Notes: generated by a model not told the origin, from the letters alone. A stretch of DNA of 7,852 nt from an uncultured Eubacteriales bacterium (GCA_902493155.1 CABUOE010000105.1:1-7852), one strand, 5' to 3'; shown: positions 1 through 5,754, counted from the stretch's first letter. Made by a program: numbers and translations.

Positions 1-23
1 TCGCCCCTACAGAATTTCGCAAA
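1..23. repeat. Partial dispersed intergenic repeat at window edge
   Basis: The first bases carry CGCCCCTACA, the exact reverse complement of TGTAGGGGCG at 3342-3351 in the other intergenic repeat of this window. Sequences of the form GTAGGGGCG followed by hairpins are, from general knowledge, common intergenic repeats in clostridial genomes. Only one end lies in the window, so its length and class cannot be judged. Confidence 0.35.
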
Positions 24-30
24 CGTTATG

Positions 31-68
31 AAAACCCCAGACGGTTCATCGGAACCGTCTGGGGTTTT
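31..68 (-). terminator. Rho-independent terminator of sigG (possibly bidirectional)
   Basis: A perfect 17-bp inverted repeat (31-47 against 52-68) with a 4-base ATCG loop. Each arm has a GC-rich core and ends in four A or T, so either strand gives a hairpin followed by TTTT. It lies about 40 bases past the sigG stop and so most likely ends sigG transcription. It could also stop transcripts entering from the left on the plus strand. Confidence 0.85.
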
Positions 69-105
69 ACCTTATCATTGGTTTTCATCCTCTTCACGTA
101 ATATC

Positions 106-876
106 CTAATTCTCCCCCTTGACCTTGGCCAGCGCCCCTTTTTCGAGCCGCGAAACCTGGGCCTGGGAGATGCCGATTTCGTTACTGACCTCCACCTGGG
201 TTTTTCCCTGGAAAAACCGCAGGGCGATGATCCGCTTTTCCCGGTCGTTTAGCTTTGCTAGTGCGTCCTTGATGGCGATTTCGTCCACCCAGTTTCCGTC
301 GTCGGCCGAATCGGATACCTGGTCCATGACGTAGATGGTGTCGCCGCCGTCGGAGAAAATTGGCTCGTAGAGGGAGACGGGGTCGACGATGGCTTCCAGC
401 GCCAAAACCACCTCATGCTTTTTGACCCCCATCTCGTCGGCGATTTCCACGATAGTGGGTTCCCGGCCCAGCTTGTCGGTGAGGCGCTCCTTGGCCTGCA
501 TGGCTTTGTAGGCAGTGTCCTTTAAGGAACGGCTGACCCGCACCGGATTGTAGTCGCGGAGATACCGCCGCACCTCGCCCACGATCATGGGCACGGCGTA
601 GGTGGAGAATTTTACGTTTTGGGTCACGTCAAAGTTGTCGATGGCTTTCATCAGCCCGATACAGCCCACCTGAAACAGGTCGTCCAAATTTTCGCCCCGG
701 TTTGTGAACCGCTGGATGACGCTCAAAACCAGCCGCAGGTTTCCGTTGATAAGCTGGTCGCGGGCGGTGGGACTGCCCTCGTGCATGGCCTTTAGAAGCT
801 CCATTTTTTCCTTTTCTTTCAATACTGTCAGTTTAGAAGTGTTGATGCCGCAGATTTCCACTTTGTTACTGTACAC
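106..876 (-). CDS. sigG: RNA polymerase sporulation sigma factor SigG
   Basis: A 256-residue sigma-70 family protein, close to the usual 255-260 of SigG. In known spore formers SigG directs late gene expression in the forespore. The N-terminus carries the SigG hallmark NKVEICGINTSKL (residues 4-16), which separates it from SigF. Region 2 covers about 42-110 (NGNLRLVLSVIQRF, DLFQVGCIGLMKAIDNFD, FSTYAVPMIVGEVRRYLRD), region 3 about 115-185, and region 4 about 200-250 with the helix-turn-helix VEVSNEIGISQAQVSRLEKGAL. The start is GTG: it gives the family N-terminus, and AAGGGGG lies about 9 bases upstream. A SigG/SigF-like promoter precedes it and a strong terminator follows, so it is probably monocistronic. 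In many clostridia sigG sits directly after spoIIGA-sigE; here the upstream neighbour is a divergent glycosyltransferase instead. Identification is very secure; timing and compartment are from the family. Confidence 0.97.
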   Translation of the reverse strand: MYSNKVEICGINTSKLTVLKEKEKMELLKAMHEGSPTARDQLINGNLRLVLSVIQRFTNRGENLDDLFQVGCIGLMKAIDNFDVTQNVKFSTYAVPMIVGEVRRYLRDYNPVRVSRSLKDTAYKAMQAKERLTDKLGREPTIVEIADEMGVKKHEVVLALEAIVDPVSLYEPIFSDGGDTIYVMDQVSDSADDGNWVDEIAIKDALAKLNDREKRIIALRFFQGKTQVEVSNEIGISQAQVSRLEKGALAKVKGEN

Positions 877-907
877 TATTTTTAGCCCCCTTCAACCTTG
901 TACCGTC

Positions 908-936
908 AGTATGGACGGGTTTTCGGGGGAACATGC
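908..936 (-). promoter_or_regulatory. Candidate SigG/SigF-type promoter of sigG
   Basis: Reading the minus strand, GCATG (936-932) is followed after 18 bases by CATACT (913-908). This resembles the SigG-type pattern of a GHATR-like -35 and a CATNNTA-like -10 with 17-18 base spacing. The inferred start of transcription near 900 leaves a leader of about 25 bases containing just the ribosome binding site, as expected for an autoregulated sigG. The last base of the -10 (G instead of A) departs from consensus. No SigA-like promoter was obvious in this position. Confidence 0.5.
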
Positions 937-984
937 AGGGAAAGTTCTGGCAAAAAATAGCAGTGGCGGCCGATTTTCCAAAAA

Positions 985-1015
985 TTGATAGAAAGTTGAA
1001 ATTTGGGGGTAAAAT
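985..1015 (+). promoter_or_regulatory. Weak SigA-like promoter candidate for the glycosyltransferase unit
   Basis: TTGATA (985-990) and TAAAAT (1010-1015) resemble -35 and -10 boxes, but the 19-base spacer is long. The segment is AT-rich against a GC-rich background and lies upstream of the 1153 start, leaving a leader of about 130 bases. No better candidate was seen between the two divergent genes. Confidence 0.3.
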
Positions 1016-1068
1016 AATTACCCATGGAAAAGATTTTTCGGTTTTTGAAGACAGGCGGCCGGACTGGT

Positions 1069-1143
1069 CGTTTCGTTAGTAGAACAAAACCTTCGGGGAA
1101 ACGGTTTCGTCCGGCTAGTAGGACGGTCAAAACTTCCCGGAAA
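1069..1143 (+). repeat. Degenerate tandem duplication in glycosyltransferase leader
   Basis: Two imperfect copies can be aligned: GTTTCGT at 1070-1076 and 1104-1110, TAGTAG-AC at 1077-1084 and 1116-1123, then AAAAC-TTC in both, each followed by a GGAAA-like end. The second copy carries small insertions, one of which creates a CGTCC/GGACG hairpin (1108-1112 with 1121-1125). The second copy ends at the ribosome binding site of the 1153 start. Function is unknown; it may be a relic of local duplication. Confidence 0.3.
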
Positions 1144-1152
1144 GGAGCCTTT

Positions 1153-2253
1153 ATGAAAGCATTGATTTTAACGGCGAAATTCGGTATGGGGCATTATTCG
1201 GCGGCTCAGAGCCTGAAGGCCGACTGGGAAAAGAGCTTTCCCGGTTCTCAGGCGGTGGTCAAAGACATCCTAAGCTGCGCCATGCCGAGCTTTTCCCAGA
1301 AAATATACCAGTCCTTTGAGCTTTTGGTGCGGCGGGGGAGCAAGCTCTACAGCACATTTTACAAGTTTTCCTCCCACGCGGAAAAACAGCTCAACATCGC
1401 CCGGTATCCCATAGGGGATTTCCTCGTCCAGTGTGCCAGGCGGCTCATCCGGGCGGAGAAGCCCGACATCATCATCTCCACCATCCCGGTGGCGTCGGAC
1501 ATTATCACCGCCTACAAGGAAAAAACCGGCGACGACATTACTCTCGTCACCTGCATCACCGACATCTCGGTACACCCGGAATGGGTGAGCGCCGGGACGG
1601 ACTACTATCTGGTGGGAGCCGAAAAGGTGAAAAAAGGGCTTGTGGGACGGGACGTTCCCGCCGAACGGGTTTTTGTCTACGGGATTCCGGTGCGACAGTG
1701 CTTCAAGGATCAGAAACCCGCTGAGAGTTCCCTGAAAAAGCACCTGCTCATCATGGGCGGGGGTCTGGGGATGCTCCCTAAGGAGATGGATTTTTACCAG
1801 GAGCTTGCAAGCCTCCCCGATGTGGAGACGGTGGTTCTCACCGGAAGCAATCAGGAAGCTTACGACAAACTAAACGGACAGTTCGCCCACGTCAATGTAG
1901 TGGGGTACACCAAAAAGGTGGACGAATATATGGGATGGGCGGATCTCATCCTCACAAAGCCCGGCGGCATCACCACTTTTGAGTGCATCTATTCGGGGCT
2001 TCCCATGATGGTGGTGCATCCGGCGCTTCCCCAGGAACTGAACAACGCAAAATATATCGAACAGCACCGCATCGGAAGAGTGCTCTGGAAGCGGCCTAAG
2101 AATTTAGCCGCCACGGTGTACGAATGCTTGATGGACGAGTATTCCCTCATGGCCATGGGCCGGAACATGGGGCGCATCCGCCATTCGCTGGACGGCGGGG
2201 CTCTCCAAAAAATCATAGGGCTTATGGGAAAAGGGGAGGAGATGACAGCCTGA
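1153..2253 (+). CDS. MGDG synthase/UgtP-like glycolipid glycosyltransferase
   Basis: A 366-residue GT-B fold glycosyltransferase of the family that includes plant MGDG synthase and bacterial UgtP, which add sugars to diacylglycerol at the inner face of the membrane. The N-terminal acceptor domain starts MKALILTAKFGMGH, with FGMGHYSAA in place of the classic GGGH loop, and contains TIPVASDIITAY (110-121) and ITDISVHPEWV (135-145). The C-terminal nucleotide-sugar domain has LIMGGGLGM (199-207), GYTKKVDEYM (251-260) and the donor-binding LTKPGGITTFEC (267-278). The ATG at 1153 was chosen because AAAGGAG lies 6 bases upstream and the family N-terminus begins there; the frame stays open back to 1024 without a ribosome site. 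Its stop overlaps the next start (TGATG), implying translational coupling to the membrane protein. The actual sugar and lipid acceptor cannot be read from the sequence. Confidence 0.9.
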   Translation: MKALILTAKFGMGHYSAAQSLKADWEKSFPGSQAVVKDILSCAMPSFSQKIYQSFELLVRRGSKLYSTFYKFSSHAEKQLNIARYPIGDFLVQCARRLIRAEKPDIIISTIPVASDIITAYKEKTGDDITLVTCITDISVHPEWVSAGTDYYLVGAEKVKKGLVGRDVPAERVFVYGIPVRQCFKDQKPAESSLKKHLLIMGGGLGMLPKEMDFYQELASLPDVETVVLTGSNQEAYDKLNGQFAHVNVVGYTKKVDEYMGWADLILTKPGGITTFECIYSGLPMMVVHPALPQELNNAKYIEQHRIGRVLWKRPKNLAATVYECLMDEYSLMAMGRNMGRIRHSLDGGALQKIIGLMGKGEEMTA

Positions 2254-3277
2254 TGCAGGACAAGAAAAAACATGCGCTGAGCCTTCTGGTTTGCGGCGGG
2301 CTCATTGGGCTCACCCTCTATATCTTCTTAAAGGACAACAGCCTGAAGGAGCTGGCGGCGGTTTTTACCTTAAGTACGTGGGGCTGGGGCTTCTGATGAT
2401 GCTTTGCTTCATCTGCTGCGAGGCGGTGAACAACACCATGATCTTAAAAACCATGGGTTATAAGTTAAAACCCTTGCAGGCGATCAAATACTCGATGATC
2501 GGGTTTTATTTCAGCTCCATCACCCCGTCGTCCTCCGGCGGGCAGCCGGCCCAGGTCTATTTTATGAAAAAAGACAACATCGAAGTGGGGCATTCGTCCC
2601 TGTCGCTGCTGGTGATGGTGATGTTCTACCAGATCGCCATGCTGGGGAGCGCGCTGGTGCTGTTCATTTTACAGGGAACTCTCATCAAGGATAACTTCGG
2701 CGGGGTGATTTACCTTGTCATCTACGGCACGGCGGTGAATTTGATTCTCATCGTATGTATCGGGATGATGATCTTTAAGAGCGGTTGGGTTCGGAAGGCG
2801 GTTATGGGGCTGATTCATTTTCTCCACCGGATAAAACTCGTCAAAAATGAGGAAAAATGGGTGGGGCTAGCCGACAAACAGATTTCCGAGTACCGCCGGG
2901 GCGCCGACTACATCAAGAAAAACCCGAAATTGATAGTCAAAGTGCTCGTGATGACGGTGATTCAAATAAACGTCATGTACCTGGTGCCCTTCGCAGTGTA
3001 CAAGGCCTTCGGGCTCAGCGGAAAATCCATTTTCGCCATGCTGGCCATTCAGGCGCTTTTGAACATCGCGGTGTCCTCGGTGCCGCTGCCCGGGGCGGTG
3101 GGAGCTTCCGAATTGGGATTCATGTCGGTCTTTGCCGTCTTTTTCCCGTCCCAGCTCATTTTGCCCGCCATGCTCATTTGGCGGGGCATCACCTACTATT
3201 TTTACCTGGGAGTCGGGGCGCTGGTCACGACTGGAACTCAACTTTTCGGGAAAAAAGCGAAGCGGCTGCCGTCCTAG
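2253..3277 (+). CDS. LPG synthase TM/YbhN-family flippase-like membrane protein, frameshifted
   Basis: A multi-pass membrane protein of the lysylphosphatidylglycerol synthase transmembrane (YbhN, MprF N-terminal-like) family, with the family motif ITPSSSGGQPAQVYFM, the late PLPGAVGASELGF segment and the RGITYYFYLGVGAL terminal helix. Reading starts at the ATG at 2253, overlapping the upstream stop, and gives MQDKKKHALSLLVCGG with the first membrane helix, but that frame ends at 2394-2396. The rest is in the -1 frame. One added T in the T5 tract at 2362-2366 joins them as ELAAVFYLKYVGLGLLMM and yields 341 residues, a normal family length. It may be a true disruption, a sequencing error, or two coupled pieces, since an ATG at 2396 overlaps the premature stop. 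MprF relatives move aminoacylated or glycosylated lipids across the membrane; partnership with the upstream lipid glycosyltransferase is inferred from the overlap. Confidence 0.85.
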
Positions 3278-3303
3278 GATACCGGCATGCGTTCAGATAG
3301 ATA

Positions 3304-3336
3304 AAAAAGGAACAGTCAAACCGACTGTTCCTTTTT
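3304..3336 (+). terminator. Rho-independent terminator after the glycolipid operon
   Basis: A perfect 14-bp stem (3304-3317 against 3323-3336) with an AAACC loop. It has a GGAACAGTC core and ends in five T on the plus strand. It lies 27 bases past the stop of the membrane protein. The A run on the 5' arm means it could also act on the minus strand, against transcripts leaving the acetyltransferase gene. Confidence 0.85.
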
Positions 3337-3341
3337 GCTTG

Positions 3342-3414
3342 TGTAGGGGCGGATGCCTACATCCGCCCGGAAATATATTTCAGGAAAATTACGGGCCAGC
3401 GCTCACGTCGGCCC
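3342..3414. repeat. GC-rich double-hairpin intergenic repeat
   Basis: After TGTAG comes a 9-bp perfect hairpin (GGGCGGATG 3347-3355 with CATCCGCCC 3360-3368, loop CCTA). An AT-rich stretch and a second hairpin follow (GGGCC 3393-3397 with GGCCC 3410-3414, extended inward by three pairs past one mismatch). This pattern matches the dispersed GTAGGGGCGG repeats known from clostridial intergenic regions. It fills the gap between two converging genes and shares ten bases with the window start in inverted orientation. No coding potential is seen. Confidence 0.55.
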
Positions 3415-3428
3415 CTGGGGAATATTGG

Positions 3429-3977
3429 CTACAGCTGGTATTCCATCTGGCAGTCGCAGGGTTCCAGAGCGGCGAGGCGTTCGTCATATTCTTCTGCCTC
3501 AATACAGCCTAATCTTCGGTAAAAGGCCTGGGACTCTTCCGACGAGTGGGCGGAAATATAGAGCTTTTGCGCGCCCAGCTCCCGGGCAAAGGCGGCGGCT
3601 TTCTCAAAAAGTGTTTTGCCCAGTCCCATCCGTCGGCATTCCCGGGAAACGTAGAGCTCCTTGAGCTGCAAATACTGGCAGCGGCTGCCCAGACGCTGAG
3701 GCGGGACAACCGCATAGGCAGCAAGGGAGCCGTCCGGACGAAAAATGCCCAATACCGCGCCGCCCTGACAGATAACGGGAGTAAAAATCCGGGTCACGAT
3801 ATCCTGCTTTTCAGATTCGCTCCACTGTTCGGTAAAGGCGATGTCCTTTAAAAGCCACGAGCCGTTTTCTTTGCGCCAGCATCGTTCGACCTGCTGATAC
3901 CGGTCAAAATTTTGCAGAAGGTTGGGACACAGGTCCTTTTCGGTGAGTTTTCGGACGGTAAAAGGCTTTTGCTCCAT
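3429..3977 (-). CDS. GNAT family N-acetyltransferase
   Basis: A 182-residue single-domain acyltransferase predicted to move an acetyl group from acetyl-CoA to an amine; the substrate is unknown. The acetyl-CoA site is visible as strand 4 LQLKELYVS (103-111) followed by the pyrophosphate loop RRMGLGKTLFEKA (115-127), an R-x-x-G-x-G match. The C-terminal half has LYISAHSSEESQAFYRRLGC (139-158), the usual N/S-x-x-A-x-x-x-Y-x-x-x-G region, here SQAFYRRLG. A longer reading frame from 4076 exists, but the ATG at 3977 is preferred because AAAGGAG lies about 7 bases upstream and the extension runs back through the leader hairpin to the promoter. The N-terminal about 60 residues look less conserved. 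Its promoter diverges from the riboswitch-controlled cbi operon, and nothing else ties it to cobalamin. Confidence 0.88.
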   Translation of the reverse strand: MEQKPFTVRKLTEKDLCPNLLQNFDRYQQVERCWRKENGSWLLKDIAFTEQWSESEKQDIVTRIFTPVICQGGAVLGIFRPDGSLAAYAVVPPQRLGSRCQYLQLKELYVSRECRRMGLGKTLFEKAAAFARELGAQKLYISAHSSEESQAFYRRLGCIEAEEYDERLAALEPCDCQMEYQL

Positions 3978-4029
3978 GGTGTGCTCCTTTTCGGTGATGT
4001 CTCTATTGTTGGACATTTCGGTTTTCGTC

Positions 4030-4059
4030 AAAAAGGCGCGGGTATTCTCCGCGCTACCA
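4030..4059 (-). promoter_or_regulatory. Promoter-proximal attenuator-like hairpin resembling a T-box core
   Basis: On the minus strand, TGGTAGCGCG (4059-4050) matches nine of ten positions of the T-box core TGGNACCGCG. GCGCGG (4054-4049) then pairs with CCGCGC (4041-4036), and five T follow (4034-4030), so this is a terminator-shaped hairpin starting about 18 bases after the inferred transcription start. A full T-box needs a stem I and specifier loop upstream, and there is no room for one after the promoter. It may be a T-box remnant or an unrelated attenuator. Confidence 0.4.
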
Positions 4060-4078
4060 GTCGGTTCAATTGGCATTT

Positions 4079-4107
4079 ATGATAGCACGGCGGGAAATCA
4101 AAGTCAA
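4079..4107 (-). promoter_or_regulatory. SigA-type promoter of the GNAT gene
   Basis: On the minus strand, TTGACT (4107-4102) and TATCAT (4084-4079) are separated by exactly 17 bases. Both boxes differ from consensus by one base. The inferred start near 4072 gives a leader of about 95 bases that contains the terminator-like hairpin and the AAAGGAG ribosome site. Confidence 0.75.
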
Positions 4108-4133
4108 GAGATAGGGAAAAGGGGAATTTTTCG

Positions 4134-4162
4134 TTGCGTTTATTGCCGCAATATGGTAAAAT
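4134..4162 (+). promoter_or_regulatory. Promoter of the cobalamin riboswitch-cbi operon
   Basis: TTGCGT (4134-4139), a 17-base spacer, and TAAAAT (4157-4162) preceded by TGG form an extended -10 promoter. The inferred start near 4169 lies just before the first riboswitch helix. The 12-base TATGGTAAAATG around the -10 recurs exactly at the internal promoter before cbiO (6551-6562). Confidence 0.75.
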
Positions 4163-4180
4163 GAAATTGCTTTAATAGTT

Positions 4181-4362
4181 GGCATCGGTTGCGCGGGAAG
4201 CCGCGCATCAAAAGGGAATCGGGTGCAAATCCCGAGCAGTCCTGCTGCCGTGTGGAACGAGGACGCTTCCGTGCGCCGCTAATGCGGCGCGGCCACTGGG
4301 GGAAACCCTGGGAAGGTGGAAGTACAGTCTGTTGACGTCCGAGCCGGAAGACCTGCCGATGC
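4181..4362 (+). promoter_or_regulatory. Cobalamin riboswitch aptamer
   Basis: An adenosylcobalamin-type aptamer. Outer helix P1 pairs GCATCGG (4182-4188) with CCGATGC (4356-4362). A 7-bp hairpin TGCGCGG/CCGCGCA (4190-4207) follows, then the conserved AAAAGGGAA (4210-4218), a CGGG/CCCG helix (4220-4234) and GCAGTCCTGCTGCCGT. The B12 box GCCACTG is at 4292-4298, followed by CTGGGAAGG (4308-4316) and the 3' signature GAGCCGGAAGACCTGCC (4341-4357). All blocks occur in the expected order. In the family, cobalamin binding shuts off downstream genes; here those are cobalt import and cobalamin synthesis genes, which fits exactly. Confidence 0.96.
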
Positions 4363-4385
4363 GCTCCGCATCGCCAAAATGCGGA
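4356..4385 (+). promoter_or_regulatory. Mutually exclusive helices at the riboswitch 3' edge
   Basis: Three helices compete for the same bases. P1 uses 4356-4362. Hairpin A pairs CGATGCG (4357-4363) with CGCATCG (4367-4373) over a CTC loop, and so cannot coexist with P1. Hairpin B pairs TCCGCAT (4365-4371) with ATGCGGA (4379-4385) and excludes A but not P1. This suggests a ligand-bound state of P1 plus B and a free state with A. Neither hairpin has a following T run, so how the change reaches cbiM is not evident. Confidence 0.5.
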
Positions 4386-4694
4386 AGGCGGTAACTTCAC
4401 AGTGTATGGGGTGTATCGTTTGCTTAAGGAAAGAAAGCGGAAAGGGAACGCGGCCTTTTGAGGTTCTCTGAGTGGGAAAAATGTGGGGATGGTGCGCCCG
4501 GTTACGGGTAAGTGGATAGCGGCCCAGGCCAAAGCCTGTCTCGATTGTATTTTTCTTCATTCGGAGCAGTGTTTTCCTTTGCGTTTATTTTCGTGCGGAC
4601 GAAAAGCCCCCGGATAACTGTTCTGCTTCACAGCAGGGACGGTTTTCCGGGGATTTTTGTCGTTTTGGTAAGTACATCTATTGGAGGAAAAAAC
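4386..4694 (+). other. Long untranslated leader between riboswitch and cbiM
   Basis: About 310 bases without a supported gene. It includes short helices such as CCCG/CGGG (4499-4510), CAGGC/GCCTG (4525-4529 with 4534-4538, then a T-rich run to about 4555) and TTTTCGT/ACGAAAA (4588-4594 with 4599-4605). It ends with the terminator-like hairpin annotated separately and the cbiM ribosome site TTGGAGG (4681-4687). No open frame has both a ribosome site and convincing length. I do not recognise a named RNA family in the middle part (4386-4600). Confidence 0.6.
4607..4658 (+). terminator. Terminator-like hairpin just upstream of cbiM (probable expression platform)
   Basis: CCCCGGA (4608-4614) pairs with TCCGGGG (4646-4652). 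The stem continues inward through CTGTT/GACGG-type pairs with wobbles to CTGC/GCAG (4623-4626 with 4633-4636), and is followed by ATTTTT. This is a good intrinsic terminator shape, placed about 40 bases before the cbiM start, so it would stop transcripts entering cbiM. It is the only strong terminator between the aptamer and the operon and thus the likely riboswitch output, although it is some 245 bases from the aptamer. Confidence 0.6.
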
Positions 4695-5435
4695 ATGAAA
4701 ACATCAAAAGTCCAAAAGTTTGCGGTCGCGGCGGCGACTGCCCTCAGTCTCATGCTGGTCTTCCCGATGGTCAAGGGTCAGGCCATGCACATCGCCGAGG
4801 GGTATTTGGCCCCCGGATGGTGCATTTTGTGGGGGGCCTTATGCCTGCCGTTTGTGGTGTGGGGCGTCTTCTCCATCAAGAAAAAGGTTTCCGAATCGTC
4901 TAAGAACCTGATTCTGCTGGCCATGTGCGGCGCTTTTGCCTTTGTGCTGTCTGCGCTGAAAATTCCCTCGGTGACGGGAAGCTGTTCCCATCCCACCGGC
5001 GTAGGGCTGGGCGCGATTCTGTTCGGGCCTACGGCCATGGCGGTTATCGGGCTCATCGTGCTGCTGTTCCAGGCGGTTTTGCTGGCCCACGGCGGGTTGA
5101 CTACCTTAGGGGCCAACACCTTTTCCATGGCGATTGTCGGGCCGCTCTGCTCTTTTGGCATCTATAAACTCTGCCGCAAATGGAAAGTAAACGCTTCTGT
5201 CAGCGTTTTTCTAGCGGCTTTTTTCGGCGACCTTATCACCTACGTCGTTACCTCCTTCCAGCTTTCCTTCGCTTATCCCTCTCCCACCTTTGGGGAAGCG
5301 CTGGCGAAATTTATGGGGATTTTTGCATTGACCCAGATTCCGCTGGCCATCTGCGAGGGACTGCTCACAGTAGTCGTCTACAACGTGCTGGCAAAATACA
5401 GTTCCAAAGAGCTCACCGCTTTGGGCGCAATGTAG
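4695..5435 (+). CDS. cbiM: CbiM, ECF-type cobalt transporter substrate-specific membrane component
   Basis: A 246-residue integral membrane protein. In the family CbiM is the S component that binds Co2+ and, with CbiN, CbiQ and CbiO, imports it for cobalamin synthesis. Residues 1-30 form a signal peptide (KTSKVQK, a hydrophobic stretch, then VKGQA) ahead of the diagnostic MHIAEGYLAPGW at 31-42. Cleavage after Ala30 would expose Met-His at the mature N-terminus, where the family binds the metal. A second likely ligand is His99 in GSCSHPTGVGLGA (mature residue about 69), and AHGGLTTLGANTFSM (131-145) is the central conserved segment. The ATG at 4695 has GGAGG 7 bases upstream. It is the first gene after the riboswitch and terminator. 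Nickel as substrate (NikM) is the main alternative, but the adjacent cbiD and the cobalamin riboswitch favour cobalt. Confidence 0.96.
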   Translation: MKTSKVQKFAVAAATALSLMLVFPMVKGQAMHIAEGYLAPGWCILWGALCLPFVVWGVFSIKKKVSESSKNLILLAMCGAFAFVLSALKIPSVTGSCSHPTGVGLGAILFGPTAMAVIGLIVLLFQAVLLAHGGLTTLGANTFSMAIVGPLCSFGIYKLCRKWKVNASVSVFLAAFFGDLITYVVTSFQLSFAYPSPTFGEALAKFMGIFALTQIPLAICEGLLTVVVYNVLAKYSSKELTALGAM

Positions 5436-5454
5436 GAAAGGGAGGAGCATCATT

Positions 5455-5754
5455 ATGAAACTTTGGCAGAAAAATCTGATTTTAATTGTTATCGTCGTTC
5501 TCATCGCGGTCATTCCGCTGGTATTTTTGAAGGACGCGGAGTTCGGCGGAGCGGACGGATTGGCGGAAGAAGTCATCACCGAAATTGCCCCGGACTATGA
5601 GCCCTGGTACAACTCCCTTCTGGAGCCCGCCAGCGGTGAGATCGAGTCGCTGCTCTTTGCATTGCAGGCGGCGCTGGGCGCGGGGGTCGTCGGCTTCGTC
5701 CTGGGCCGGGTGACCGGCAAAAAACCGGAAAAGACGGAGGAAGCAAAGCAGTGA
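5455..5754 (+). CDS. cbiN: CbiN, cobalt transporter auxiliary component
   Basis: A 99-residue small membrane protein with two helices (about 7-25 and 66-86) flanking an extracytoplasmic loop. The loop carries the family sequence FGGADGLAEEVITEIAPDY (30-48) and EPWYNSLLEPASGEIESLLF, followed by QAALGAGVVGFVLG. In the family CbiN is required with CbiM for cobalt transport and is thought to help load metal into CbiM. GGGAGG lies about 9 bases before the ATG. It starts 19 bases after cbiM ends, and its stop overlaps the GTG start of cbiQ (GTGA), so the three are clearly one unit. The lysine-rich charged tail after residue 88 is cytoplasmic by prediction. Confidence 0.95.
   Translation: MKLWQKNLILIVIVVLIAVIPLVFLKDAEFGGADGLAEEVITEIAPDYEPWYNSLLEPASGEIESLLFALQAALGAGVVGFVLGRVTGKKPEKTEEAKQ

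Noticed and set aside
1024..1152. 43-residue N-terminal extension of the glycosyltransferase from an ATG at 1024
   Set aside because: There is no ribosome site at 1024, the extension is Arg/Lys-rich without family similarity, and the ATG at 1153 has AAAGGAG and the conserved MKALILTAKFG start.
2355..2370. Programmed -1 frameshift in the flippase-like gene
   Set aside because: G-GTT-TTT does not fit the X-XXY-YYZ slippery pattern and I saw no clear stimulatory hairpin right after it; an indel is simpler.
3978..4076. 33-residue N-terminal extension of the GNAT protein from 4076
   Set aside because: The upstream ATG sits at the inferred transcription start and would translate the terminator-like hairpin; the 3977 ATG has a good ribosome site.
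4030..4133. Complete T-box riboswitch before the GNAT gene
   Set aside because: Only the core-like motif and terminator exist; no stem I, specifier loop or AGTA-type bulge is visible and the promoter is too close.
4379..4471. 30-codon leader peptide starting at the ATG in riboswitch hairpin B
   Set aside because: No ribosome binding site precedes it and the composition is not gene-like. Two shorter frames nearby fail for the same reason.
4140..4560. Minus-strand reading frames of 90-130 codons opposite the riboswitch
   Set aside because: They are antisense to a well-supported structured RNA, have no ribosome sites, and show low-complexity Arg/Pro-rich translations.
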